From the NCBI GenBank assembly GCA_937897585.1, contig CALCNY010000023.1, positions 1 through 9,954 of the forward strand: a DNA stretch of 9,954 nucleotides, in the 5' to 3' direction. The DNA is from an uncultured Chitinophagaceae bacterium (GTDB lineage: Bacteria; Bacteroidota; Bacteroidia; Chitinophagales; Chitinophagaceae). Positions within the stretch are counted from its first letter, which is position 1. Every line of letters begins with the position of its first letter. Shown here one piece after another: positions 1 to 6,059 of this stretch. A program made the position numbers and the translations under genes. The notes under the pieces were generated by a model. The model did not search any database and had not been told where the DNA came from. It saw only the letters and a program-made list of their open reading frames with translations.

Positions 1-909
1 CGAAGCAGACGTACTGATATGCTGAAATTTATCAGTTATGATGTCTTTAAAAGTTTTTGATTTGAAAAGTTGATTATCAGAAATCGGAGTTTCAGATTCA
101 ATCAAAATAAATTCCTGCAGCTGCTGCCAGATGTCTTTTCCCGTTCTTGATCGTGTGTAAAATTTATCATTCATTTCAGCAATCAAATAATAAAACCACC
201 TTTCTTTTATTTTTAGTTTCTTTCCTTTCACAGGAAAATCTTCCCATGTTTTGCTTTTAAATGCAGCACATTGAGCTGATAATAAACATTGATTACATAA
301 CGGTGATCGTGGTTTACAAATGGTGGCACCCAAATCCATAATGGCCTGATTGTATATTCCAGGATTCTCTTTTTTCAAAAGCGATTGTGCCAGTTCATTG
401 AATATTTTTTTTCCAGCTCCTGAGTCGATTGGCGTGTCAATGGCAAAAAAACGAGAAAGAACTCTCATTACATTTCCATCTACAACAGCAAATGGCAACT
501 GAAATGCAAATGAAGCAATGGCAGCAGCAGTGTAGGGACCAATCCCTTTTAGGCTTAGGATATCCTCATGTGTATCGGGGAAAATGCCTTTTCTTTTGGT
601 TGCGATAAATTGAGCTGTTGATATAAGGTTTCTACATCTAGAATAATATCCCAACCCTTCCCACAACTTAAAAACTTCTTCTTCTTTTGCGACGGCTAAT
701 TTCAGCACATTGGGAAATTTCTTGATAAATCTATTGTAATATTCCAGCCCTTGTTCAACGCGGGTTTGTTGTAAAATGATTTCGCTGATCCAGATTTTAT
801 AAGGATCTTTTTCATATTTCCAAGGCATGGCTCTATTATTGAATTTTTCATGCCATTCGAGTAATTTTCGGGTAAAAAAATGTTGCTTTTTAGAAATTTC
901 GTCCTTCAT
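1..909 (-). CDS. mutY: A/G-specific adenine glycosylase MutY (3' end beyond window)
   Basis: Base-excision repair glycosylase that removes adenine mispaired with 8-oxoguanine. I translated 303 codons from the ATG at 909-907; the frame stays open to the window edge, so the C-terminal part (NUDIX-like 8-oxoG recognition domain) is only partly visible. Family length is usually about 350 residues. Visible motifs: ISEIILQQTRV around residue 43, with Glu43 the expected catalytic acid; the helix-hairpin-helix LKGIGPYTAAAIASFAF at about 120-136; VDGNVMRVLSR with the catalytic Asp144; and a 4Fe-4S loop with Cys198, Cys205, Cys208 and Cys214 (C-x6-C-x2-C-x5-C). The iron-sulfur loop plus the Glu43/Asp144 pair argue for MutY over endonuclease III, which has Lys at the first site. 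It diverges from the HU gene and its start lies 93 bases from the HU start. No internal stop or frameshift was seen. Confidence 0.95.
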   Translation of the reverse strand, partial: MKDEISKKQHFFTRKLLEWHEKFNNRAMPWKYEKDPYKIWISEIILQQTRVEQGLEYYNRFIKKFPNVLKLAVAKEEEVFKLWEGLGYYSRCRNLISTAQFIATKRKGIFPDTHEDILSLKGIGPYTAAAIASFAFQLPFAVVDGNVMRVLSRFFAIDTPIDSGAGKKIFNELAQSLLKKENPGIYNQAIMDLGATICKPRSPLCNQCLLSAQCAAFKSKTWEDFPVKGKKLKIKERWFYYLIAEMNDKFYTRSRTGKDIWQQLQEFILIESETPISDNQLFKSKTFKDIITDKFQHISTSAS

Positions 910-925
910 GAACCCAATGTTTAAA

Positions 926-933
926 CAAACCTA
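926..933 (-). promoter_or_regulatory. Candidate -7 promoter element for mutY
   Basis: On the minus strand these bases read TAGGTTTG, an exact match to the Bacteroidota sigma-A -7 consensus TAnnTTTG. It lies 16 bases upstream of the mutY ATG, which would give a leader of roughly 10 bases. No convincing TTG -33 element sits at the usual spacing, the nearest being too far upstream, so this is a motif match only. Confidence 0.4.
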
Positions 934-949
934 TTGATTATCACGTTCT

Positions 950-957
950 TATTTTTG
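950..957 (+). promoter_or_regulatory. Candidate -7 promoter element for the HU gene
   Basis: The plus strand reads TATTTTTG, matching TAnnTTTG, 45 bases before the HU ATG. A TTG at 934-936 is only 13 bases upstream, closer than the usual spacer of about 19-21, so the -33 element is doubtful. The surroundings are T-rich, which makes a chance match likely. It would form a back-to-back pair with the mutY element at 926-933. Confidence 0.3.
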
Positions 958-1002
958 TTTTTTCAATTTTTTTTTATAATTTACTTTCCAAATTATTATT
1001 AT

Positions 1003-1326
1003 ATGAGAAAAGCAGACTTAATAAACAAGATTTCGGAAAAAACCGGAATACCAAAAGTAGATGTTTTGGTAACACTTGAAACAATGTTTAGAGAGGTAAA
1101 AGCATCTCTCGCTAACGGCGAAAACCTCTACATTCGTGGGTTTGGCAGTTTCATTATCAAAAAAAGAGCAGCTAAAATCGGACGCAACATCAAGAAAAAT
1201 GTATCTGTTGCCATTCCTGAACATTTTATTCCAGCATTTAAACCCGCTAAAGAGTTTGTTCATGAAATTAAATCATCTACAAACATAAAAGAAGCCCCAG
1301 AAGTTAAGGAAGATAACGAGGATTAA
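1003..1326 (+). CDS. HU/IHF-family nucleoid DNA-binding protein
   Basis: A 107-residue histone-like protein expected to bind and bend DNA as a dimer in the nucleoid. The N-terminal helices begin MRKADLINKISEKTG, followed by the family hallmark RGFGSF at about residues 45-50 and the DNA-binding arm. The arm reads GRNIKKN where canonical HU has RNPxTG, so the intercalating proline is replaced by isoleucine. The body closes with IPEHFIPAFKPAKEF, and an acidic tail of about 17 residues (ending KEDNED) follows. The frame is open further upstream to an ATG at 934, but that extension is a low-complexity Phe/Ile/Tyr stretch from AT-rich spacer DNA, so I chose the ATG at 1003, where HU homology begins. 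It is first in a plus-strand series with the TPR gene, which starts 45 bases after its stop. Whether it works as HU or IHF cannot be decided here. Confidence 0.92.
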   Translation: MRKADLINKISEKTGIPKVDVLVTLETMFREVKASLANGENLYIRGFGSFIIKKRAAKIGRNIKKNVSVAIPEHFIPAFKPAKEFVHEIKSSTNIKEAPEVKEDNED

Positions 1327-1371
1327 TGTAAATTTGCCACCCTGCTTTAAAAAAAGGCAGAAAAAAATTAA

Positions 1372-2214
1372 TTGAAAAAGCAAATTATTTTAGTCGCCGC
1401 CGGAATCCTTCTGGTCGTTACATTATTTTTTTTGGGAAAAACAGTTTCCGACAGCAAGCCTGTTGCAACCATGCCAACCCAAAAAACACAAAACTTTGAT
1501 ATAGAGAAGTTTATATCAAATAAAAGAAGCACTCTCACTCTCTCTCAACTCAAATTTCTTTCTCATTTAGAGGATTCGTCCGCGTCATCATCCAATAAAA
1601 TAAATACATACAACAACTTAGCTGCCTTTTGGAAAGACAGCATTCATCTGTTTGAACCTTTCGCTTATTATACAGAAGCTGCATCAAAGTTGGATAATTC
1701 AGAAAAAAGCCTCACCTTCGCAGCCCAAATATTTTTAGAGGGTCTAAGAGGTGAAGATGATTTGGCAAAAGTTGAGTGGGAATCTGGAGAAGCAATTTCG
1801 CTTTATGAAAAAGCTTTAGCATTGAATCCTGAGAACGACGATCTAAAAATAGAATTGGCCAGTTGTTATGTTTACGGGAAGGGAAGATCTGGAGATCCGC
1901 AAGAAACCATGAAAGGTATCCAACAGTTGCTTTCGGTTGTAAGAAAAGATTCTACAAACATGAAAGCACAAATGGTCCTTGGAGTCGGCGGTTATGTTTC
2001 GGGGCAATATGATAAAGCAATTGCCAGATTGAATAAGGTGGTGACTGCTCAACCGGATAATTTCGAAGCAACTGCTTTCCTTGCAGACACATACGCTGCT
2101 CAGGGAAATAAAGAAGAAGCGATTAAATGGTACAATGTTAGTAAGAGATTGTCGAACAATCCAGATTACAACAATGAAGTGGATAAAAGAATAAAAACAC
2201 TTCAAAAAAATTAA
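1372..2214 (+). CDS. Membrane-anchored tetratricopeptide-repeat protein, TTG start
   Basis: A 280-residue protein of unknown specific role. Residues about 5-21 form one hydrophobic helix (IILVAAGILLVVTLFFLG) after a MKKQ start, which suggests an inner-membrane anchor with the rest outside the cytoplasm; no lipobox cysteine is seen. After a polar linker come helical repeats: TPR-like units at roughly 138-170 (EAISLYEKALALNPEN), 197-230 (GQYDKAIARLNKVVTAQPDN) and 231-264 (FLADTYAAQGNKEEAIKWY). These repeats usually mediate protein-protein contacts. The start is inferred to be TTG at 1372: the next in-frame ATG is near residue 34 and would remove the membrane helix. The sequence before it is A-rich with no Shine-Dalgarno. 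It lies between the HU gene and the small basic protein gene, 45 bases from each, consistent with one transcript. The TPR class is clear; partners and function are not. Confidence 0.85.
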   Translation: MKKQIILVAAGILLVVTLFFLGKTVSDSKPVATMPTQKTQNFDIEKFISNKRSTLTLSQLKFLSHLEDSSASSSNKINTYNNLAAFWKDSIHLFEPFAYYTEAASKLDNSEKSLTFAAQIFLEGLRGEDDLAKVEWESGEAISLYEKALALNPENDDLKIELASCYVYGKGRSGDPQETMKGIQQLLSVVRKDSTNMKAQMVLGVGGYVSGQYDKAIARLNKVVTAQPDNFEATAFLADTYAAQGNKEEAIKWYNVSKRLSNNPDYNNEVDKRIKTLQKN

Positions 2215-2259
2215 TACGAATTCATTAATAATATTTTTCAATCAAAAAAAGACTAGGTT

Positions 2260-2349
2260 ATGCCTTGTGGTAAAAAAAGAAAACGTCATAAAATCGCTAC
2301 ACATAAGCGTAAAAAACGTTTAAGAAAGAATCGTCATAAGAAGAAATAA
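2260..2349 (+). CDS. AURKAIP1/COX24 (mS38/bS22-like) small basic ribosomal-type protein
   Basis: A 29-residue ORF, ATG to TAA, that a length cut-off would miss. The product starts MPCGKKRKRHKIATHKRKK and ends RLRKNRHKKK; more than half of its residues are Lys, Arg or His. This matches the very short Bacteroidota proteins annotated as AURKAIP1/COX24 domain proteins, related to the C-terminal segment of mitochondrial small-subunit protein mS38 and to mycobacterial bS22. Those relatives bind rRNA on the small subunit, so a ribosomal role is a family-based inference here. The A-rich stretch AATCAAAAAAAG lies just upstream, with no Shine-Dalgarno. It follows the TPR gene by 45 bases and precedes RNase G by 190 bases. 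Family members I recall have Ser at position 3 and Met at position 12, where this one has Cys and Ile. A chance ORF with this composition is very unlikely. Confidence 0.88.
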   Translation: MPCGKKRKRHKIATHKRKKRLRKNRHKKK

Positions 2350-2374
2350 TTATTCATCATTCATTTGATGAAGT

Positions 2375-2424
2375 AATGTTCCACACGCATTTATTATTTT
2401 TTAATTGATGCGTGTGGTAACATT
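2375..2424 (+). terminator. Large stem-loop between the 29-residue gene and RNase G
   Basis: AATGTTCCACACGCAT (2375-2390) pairs with ATGCGTGTGG (2408-2417) and AACATT (2419-2424), giving a 16-bp stem with one bulged T at 2418 and a 17-base loop. The core CCACACGCAT/ATGCGTGTGG is perfect. A small hairpin (TTCATC 2353-2358 with GATGAA 2367-2372) precedes it. The bases after it (TCTTATTTGG) are only mildly U-rich, so it may be an imperfect terminator, an mRNA-stabilising or processing stem, or a leader element for RNase G. The stem is clear in the sequence; the role is inferred. Confidence 0.55.
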
Positions 2425-2539
2425 TCTTATTTGGCGTATGTGTGCTTCTTCTTTGCTGCTCACAAATCTTGTTTGTTTAATTAATAATTATTCAGACATT
2501 GTCCCGCCGTGATGCATACAGGTCTATAAAACAAATCAG

Positions 2540-4087
2540 TTGACCAAGGAGTTAATAATAAACGCAGTTCCACATGGAGTGGAGATTGCATTGCTAGAAG
2601 ATAAGAAACTAGTAGAACTACACAGTGAAAAAACTGATGCTAGTTTTGCTGTGGGAGACCTATACCTCGGAAAGGTAAAGAAACTGATTCCTGGTCTCAA
2701 TGCTGCTTTCATAGATGTAGGATTTGAAAAAGACGCCTTCTTGCATTACACTGATTTAAGTCCTTATATCAAATCTATCCTAAAATTTACGAGTCAAAAT
2801 ATTCAGCAGAAAAAAGGCGAGATAGCCGATTTTTCCAAATTCAAAGTTGAACCGGAGATTTTAAAAACCGGCAAAATCAATGAAGTACTTACTGGGAAGC
2901 CTAACATTCTCGTTCAGATTCTCAAAGAACCTATTGCTGCAAAAGGCCCAAGACTTACTTGCGAACTTTCTTTACCAGGAAGATATGTAGTTGTGACACC
3001 ATTCAACGATATCGTTGCAGTGTCAAGAAAAATCATGTCTTCTGATGAAAGGAAAAGATTACAAAAAATAATTGAAGCCGTTAAGCCAAAAAATTTAGGT
3101 GTTATTGTAAGAACAGCAGCTCAAGGTAAAAATACAGCAGAACTTCATGAAGATTTATTAAGTCTGGAAGCTACCTGGAAAACGATTCAGGCAAATCTTT
3201 CTGCAGCGGTTCCTCCTACCAGAATTTTAAGTGAGCAAGGAAAGACAAACAGCATTCTCCGTGATTTGTTGAATGCCGATTTCAATAAGATTGTAGTTAA
3301 CGATAAAAATATTTACGCTGATACAAGAAGTTACATTCAACGTATTGCAGCAGATAAACTGGATATTGTAACACATCATGCTAATGGCAATTCCATTTTT
3401 GATACATATGGTATCACCAAACAAATAAAAGCTTCTTTCGGTAAAACCGTAAATCTTCCCAGTGGTGCTTATCTAATTATTGAACATACAGAAGCGCTTC
3501 ATGTAATTGACGTTAATAGTGGTTATAAAAGTGTAAGCAACAATCAGGAACAAAATGCTTTAGAAACCAATCTTGAAGCTGCTGAAGAAATTGCACGACA
3601 ACTTAGATTAAGAGATTTGGGTGGTATTATCGTTGTCGATTTCATTGATATGAAGTTGATAGAAAACAAGAAAAAACTGGCCGATGCCATGGAAGCTTTG
3701 ATGAAAAACGATCGAGCTAAACATGCCGTTTTGCCAATTTCTAAATTCGGAATCATGCAGATTACCCGTCAGCGCATGAAGCCCGAAATGAATATCAATA
3801 CCAGCGAAGTTTGCCCAAGTTGCAACGGTTCAGGAACAATATCTTCTACACTTATCCTTGAAGATGAAATCTCTAAAAATCTGAACTATCTGATCATGCA
3901 ACGTCATAAAGGACTTAGTATAGAAGTTCACCCGATTATTTATTCTTATCTCACCTGCGGTTTCATTTCACGAAGATTGAAATGGAGCTGGAAATACAAG
4001 CAAAATATCAAAATCAAATCTAACAACAGTTATCATTTAACTGAATTTAAATTCTTTGATAATAACGAAGAAGAAATTAAGTTGTAG
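2540..4087 (+). CDS. rng: Ribonuclease G/E family endoribonuclease, TTG start
   Basis: A 515-residue single-strand-specific endonuclease of the RNase E/G family, cytoplasmic, expected to process rRNA precursors and turn over mRNA. The S1 RNA-binding domain spans from about residue 38 (VGDLYLGKVKKLIPGLNAAFIDVG), and appears to contain an insert after FLHYTDL at about 67-73. The metal-binding catalytic residues are Asp324 in IDVNSG and Asp367 in VVDFIDM, 43 residues apart as for Asp303/Asp346 of E. coli RNase E. The zinc-link Cys425 and Cys428 (CPSCNGSG) keep the E. coli spacing of 58 from the second Asp. The length fits RNase G, with no RNase E-type scaffold tail. Translation appears to start at TTG 2540: the family N-terminus (MTKELIIN) begins exactly there and no ATG is nearby. 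It follows a long leader containing the stem-loop at 2375-2424. It converges with trigger factor. Confidence 0.95.
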   Translation: MTKELIINAVPHGVEIALLEDKKLVELHSEKTDASFAVGDLYLGKVKKLIPGLNAAFIDVGFEKDAFLHYTDLSPYIKSILKFTSQNIQQKKGEIADFSKFKVEPEILKTGKINEVLTGKPNILVQILKEPIAAKGPRLTCELSLPGRYVVVTPFNDIVAVSRKIMSSDERKRLQKIIEAVKPKNLGVIVRTAAQGKNTAELHEDLLSLEATWKTIQANLSAAVPPTRILSEQGKTNSILRDLLNADFNKIVVNDKNIYADTRSYIQRIAADKLDIVTHHANGNSIFDTYGITKQIKASFGKTVNLPSGAYLIIEHTEALHVIDVNSGYKSVSNNQEQNALETNLEAAEEIARQLRLRDLGGIIVVDFIDMKLIENKKKLADAMEALMKNDRAKHAVLPISKFGIMQITRQRMKPEMNINTSEVCPSCNGSGTISSTLILEDEISKNLNYLIMQRHKGLSIEVHPIIYSYLTCGFISRRLKWSWKYKQNIKIKSNNSYHLTEFKFFDNNEEEIKL

Positions 4088-4093
4088 GATTTT

Positions 4094-4123
4094 GCTGGAT
4101 ATTTTGCTACTGGATACTGGGTA
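4094..4123 (+). repeat. Short CTGGATA repeats just after the rng stop
   Basis: Six bases after the TAG of rng, the plus strand reads GCTGGATA (4094-4101), then CTGGATACTGGGTA (4110-4123). The same CTGGATA core, in the same orientation relative to its upstream gene, forms the 9-bp minisatellite after the acyl-CoA dehydrogenase stop (8423-8508). Here there are only two or three degenerate units. The rest of the 4088-4332 spacer holds the hairpin at 4231-4274 and no recognisable gene. Confidence 0.5.
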
Positions 4124-4230
4124 TTGAAATGTAAACTAGTTTAATCTGTTTCTCAATAATTCCTACTTAAAGGGCTGTTGCCTATTGAATCAAAATTTAG
4201 TGACTATTTAAGAAGACTTCTATAGAATAC

Positions 4231-4285
4231 TACGCTGTTTTAAAAGATATGGATATACTTTTTAAAACATCGTGTATTTTTTATT
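4231..4285 (+). terminator. Candidate Rho-independent terminator for rng
   Basis: GTTTTAAAA (4237-4245) pairs perfectly with TTTTAAAAC (4260-4268) around a 14-base loop. After a 2x2 internal loop the stem continues with TACG (4231-4234) against CGTG (4271-4274, one wobble pair). A TATTTTTTATT tract follows on the plus strand. The stem is AT-rich, so the predicted stability is moderate. It lies 143 bases after the rng stop in a convergent spacer, where a terminator is expected. The U-tract is on the plus side, favouring rng over trigger factor. Confidence 0.5.
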
Positions 4286-4332
4286 CTCTTAAACTCAGAT
4301 AATAGAAACTAATTTGTTCTATCAATTACCAA

Positions 4333-5700
4333 TTAATGTTGGTGATTATGTTGCATACCAGCCAATTCATCAGCAGTGACTTTTTTGTCTTTTGTTTTAA
4401 CCTGGCTTTCCAAAAAGTCGAATAGTCTTTCTGTAATCAATCTGCGATAAGTACCATCAACTTGTTTCTCGTCTTTCATCATTCTGTCGATATAGCTATC
4501 CAACCAACTCATATCTTCGCCCATATTCATCTGACCGAAATAACGCATTACTTCTTCTTTCATATGGCTTCTCAAATCCTCTTCAGTAACTTCAAGTTTG
4601 TTATCAATGATGATTTTATCGCTGATTAAAGTCCATTTTAATTGATTGCTAAACGTTGGATATTCTTTTTCAGCTTCTTCTGCAGTTTTAGGTTTGTCGC
4701 CACCCGTTTGTAACCATCTTTTCAAAAATGCTTCTGGAAATTCCATAGACACTTTATCAAGTAATAAATGATATAGTTGATCGTGAAGTTGATTACGACT
4801 TTGTGAAGTCCAATATTTCTCAATATCATCTTTTAATATTGCTCTGAATTCATCTTCTTTAGAAATACCTTTACCAGGGTATACTTCATTGAAAAAATCT
4901 TCGTTCAAATCTCTTTTTTCAACCAATCCTAATTTTACAATATCCAGTTTGAAATATTTTGATGCAGCATCTTTATCATTCTTATCAAATCCAAGATCAT
5001 GCAACATCATTTCTAATTTGTCGCCTTCGAAAGTTTTGCCTAATTGAAAAACAATACAATCAGCCATTTTCTTTCCCATCAATTCTTTTTGCATTTTAGG
5101 CGTAAAGTATTTCAACAATACTGAATTTTCTTTACTCACGCCGCCTTCTATAGCGTTGCCATCTTTATCCGTTTCTGTAAATAAAACATTCAATACGTTT
5201 TCTTCATTGTCAATCACCTCAGGCTCCGTCATTTTACCACCTTTGATTTGCATTCTGTTGATTTCTTCATTAATCATGTCTTCGCTCACTTCAACTTTAT
5301 GAGCGGTTAATGTTTCTTTTGAAAAATCAGGAAGTTGAAATGCAGGTTTCAATCCAATTTCAAAGCCGAAATCAAAGTCGGCAGGATTATTAATATCAAC
5401 TTTGCTTAAATCTTTTTCCAACGGAAGAGGTTGTGCGAAAATATCTGGCTTCTCTTCGTTAAGATAAGCGTATAATTGTTGTTCTACAGTTCTTAAAACT
5501 TCATCTTGAAAAATTGCATTTCCGTGCATTTTTTTAATCATGCCTGCAGGCACCATTCCTTTTCTGAAACCTGGGATACTAGCGGTTTTACTGTATTCTT
5601 TTAACTTCTTTTCAAAAGTTGGGAAGTAATCTTCTTTTTTTACAGTTACTGTTATTTTGTCTGTCAATAACCCAATGTTTTCTCTAACTACTGTTGGCAT
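4333..5700 (-). CDS. tig: Trigger factor, ribosome-associated chaperone
   Basis: A 455-residue chaperone that docks at the ribosome exit tunnel and shields nascent chains. The N-terminal ribosome-binding domain carries the signature GFRKG at residues 44-48 (PGFRKGMVP), which contacts the large subunit. The middle segment, about 160-260, aligns in position with the FKBP-type prolyl isomerase domain (DKDGNAIEGG recalls the VDGEEFEGG strand of E. coli), but the FKBP active-site block (IPGFE-like) is not recognisable, so isomerase activity is doubtful. The remainder, about 260-430, is charged and helical, as in the chaperone arms. The protein ends with a His-rich GMQHNHQH. Start ATG at 5700-5698 fits the family N-terminus. 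It lies 103 bases downstream of tRNA-Leu on the same strand, with an inverted repeat between them, and converges with rng. ClpP and ClpX genes often follow tig in other phyla but are absent here. Confidence 0.95.
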   Translation of the reverse strand: MPTVVRENIGLLTDKITVTVKKEDYFPTFEKKLKEYSKTASIPGFRKGMVPAGMIKKMHGNAIFQDEVLRTVEQQLYAYLNEEKPDIFAQPLPLEKDLSKVDINNPADFDFGFEIGLKPAFQLPDFSKETLTAHKVEVSEDMINEEINRMQIKGGKMTEPEVIDNEENVLNVLFTETDKDGNAIEGGVSKENSVLLKYFTPKMQKELMGKKMADCIVFQLGKTFEGDKLEMMLHDLGFDKNDKDAASKYFKLDIVKLGLVEKRDLNEDFFNEVYPGKGISKEDEFRAILKDDIEKYWTSQSRNQLHDQLYHLLLDKVSMEFPEAFLKRWLQTGGDKPKTAEEAEKEYPTFSNQLKWTLISDKIIIDNKLEVTEEDLRSHMKEEVMRYFGQMNMGEDMSWLDSYIDRMMKDEKQVDGTYRRLITERLFDFLESQVKTKDKKVTADELAGMQHNHQH

Positions 5701-5730
5701 ATAAAATGATTGAAACGTTTTAAAATTAAA

Positions 5731-5798
5731 TAAGTTGATAAGCCAAGGATTAGTTCTCTTGTTGTTTCCAACAGATAACCACTCAACTTATCAACTTA
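5731..5798 (-). repeat. 12-bp inverted repeat between tRNA-Leu and tig, possible terminator
   Basis: TAAGTTGATAAG (5731-5742) is the exact reverse complement of CTTATCAACTTA (5787-5798), with 44 bases between. The outer arm is part of a tandem TCAACTTA doublet (5783-5790 and 5791-5798). Inside lies a second hairpin, TGTTG (5760-5764) with CAACA (5769-5773). Read on the minus strand the stem begins a few bases after the tRNA 3' end and is followed by TTTAATTTT, as in a weak intrinsic terminator ahead of tig. The long loop and AT-rich stem weaken that reading. Confidence 0.45.
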
Positions 5799-5803
5799 AT
5801 GTG

Positions 5804-5885
5804 TGCGGATGATAGGGGTCGAACCTACATGCCTCGCGGCGCCAGATCCTAAGTCTGGTGCGTCTGCCAATTTCGCCACATCCGC
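5804..5885 (-). tRNA. tRNA-Leu, anticodon UAG
   Basis: Folded by eye on the minus strand as 82 bases. The acceptor stem GCGGATG/CATCCGC is a perfect 7 bp with discriminator A. The D-arm is GCG...CGC with the AAATTGGCAGA loop. The anticodon stem is CCAGA/TCTGG around loop CTTAGGA, giving anticodon TAG, which reads CUA and other CUN leucine codons. A class II variable arm (GCC-GCGA-GGC) and T-arm GTAGG-TTCGACC-CCTAT follow. The long variable arm and the sequence are typical of bacterial tRNA-Leu. CCA is not encoded: CAC follows the discriminator, so the tail must be added by nucleotidyltransferase. Confidence 0.97.
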
Positions 5886-5927
5886 ATTTCTAACAATGCT
5901 CCGATTAAGATTGCTCCAAACGGGGGG

Positions 5928-5935
5928 CAAAACTA
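5928..5935 (-). promoter_or_regulatory. Candidate -7 promoter element for tRNA-Leu
   Basis: The minus strand reads TAGTTTTG, an exact TAnnTTTG match, 42 bases upstream of the mature tRNA 5' end. It would give a 5' leader of about 35 bases for RNase P to remove. Upstream is T-rich (TTTATTTTTTATAG), with no clear TTG -33 element at the preferred spacing. The position between the divergent tRNA and rel genes supports a promoter here. Confidence 0.4.
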
Positions 5936-6059
5936 ATACTTTTCTATAAAAAATAAACAGATTAAAGCAACTATATTTCAAAATGGCCATAATTTAATTG
6001 GCATTTGAAGCGTTTGAAGGCAAAGGCATCGAAAAATTAAAGTAATTTCGTCAACAATT

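Noticed and set aside
934..1002. In-frame upstream ATG extending the HU protein by 23 residues
   Set aside because: The extension is Phe/Ile/Tyr-rich translation of AT-rich spacer, and the HU family N-terminus starts exactly at the ATG at 1003.
1342..1360. Hairpin CTGCTTT/AAGGCAG between the HU and TPR genes as a terminator
   Set aside because: It is followed by A-residues on the plus strand, with no U-tract, and has only a short stem with a wobble pair; readthrough into the TPR gene is more likely.
5796..5990. 64-residue minus-strand ORF over the tRNA
   Set aside because: It is a translation of the tRNA-Leu gene and its leader; the RNA fold explains the sequence.
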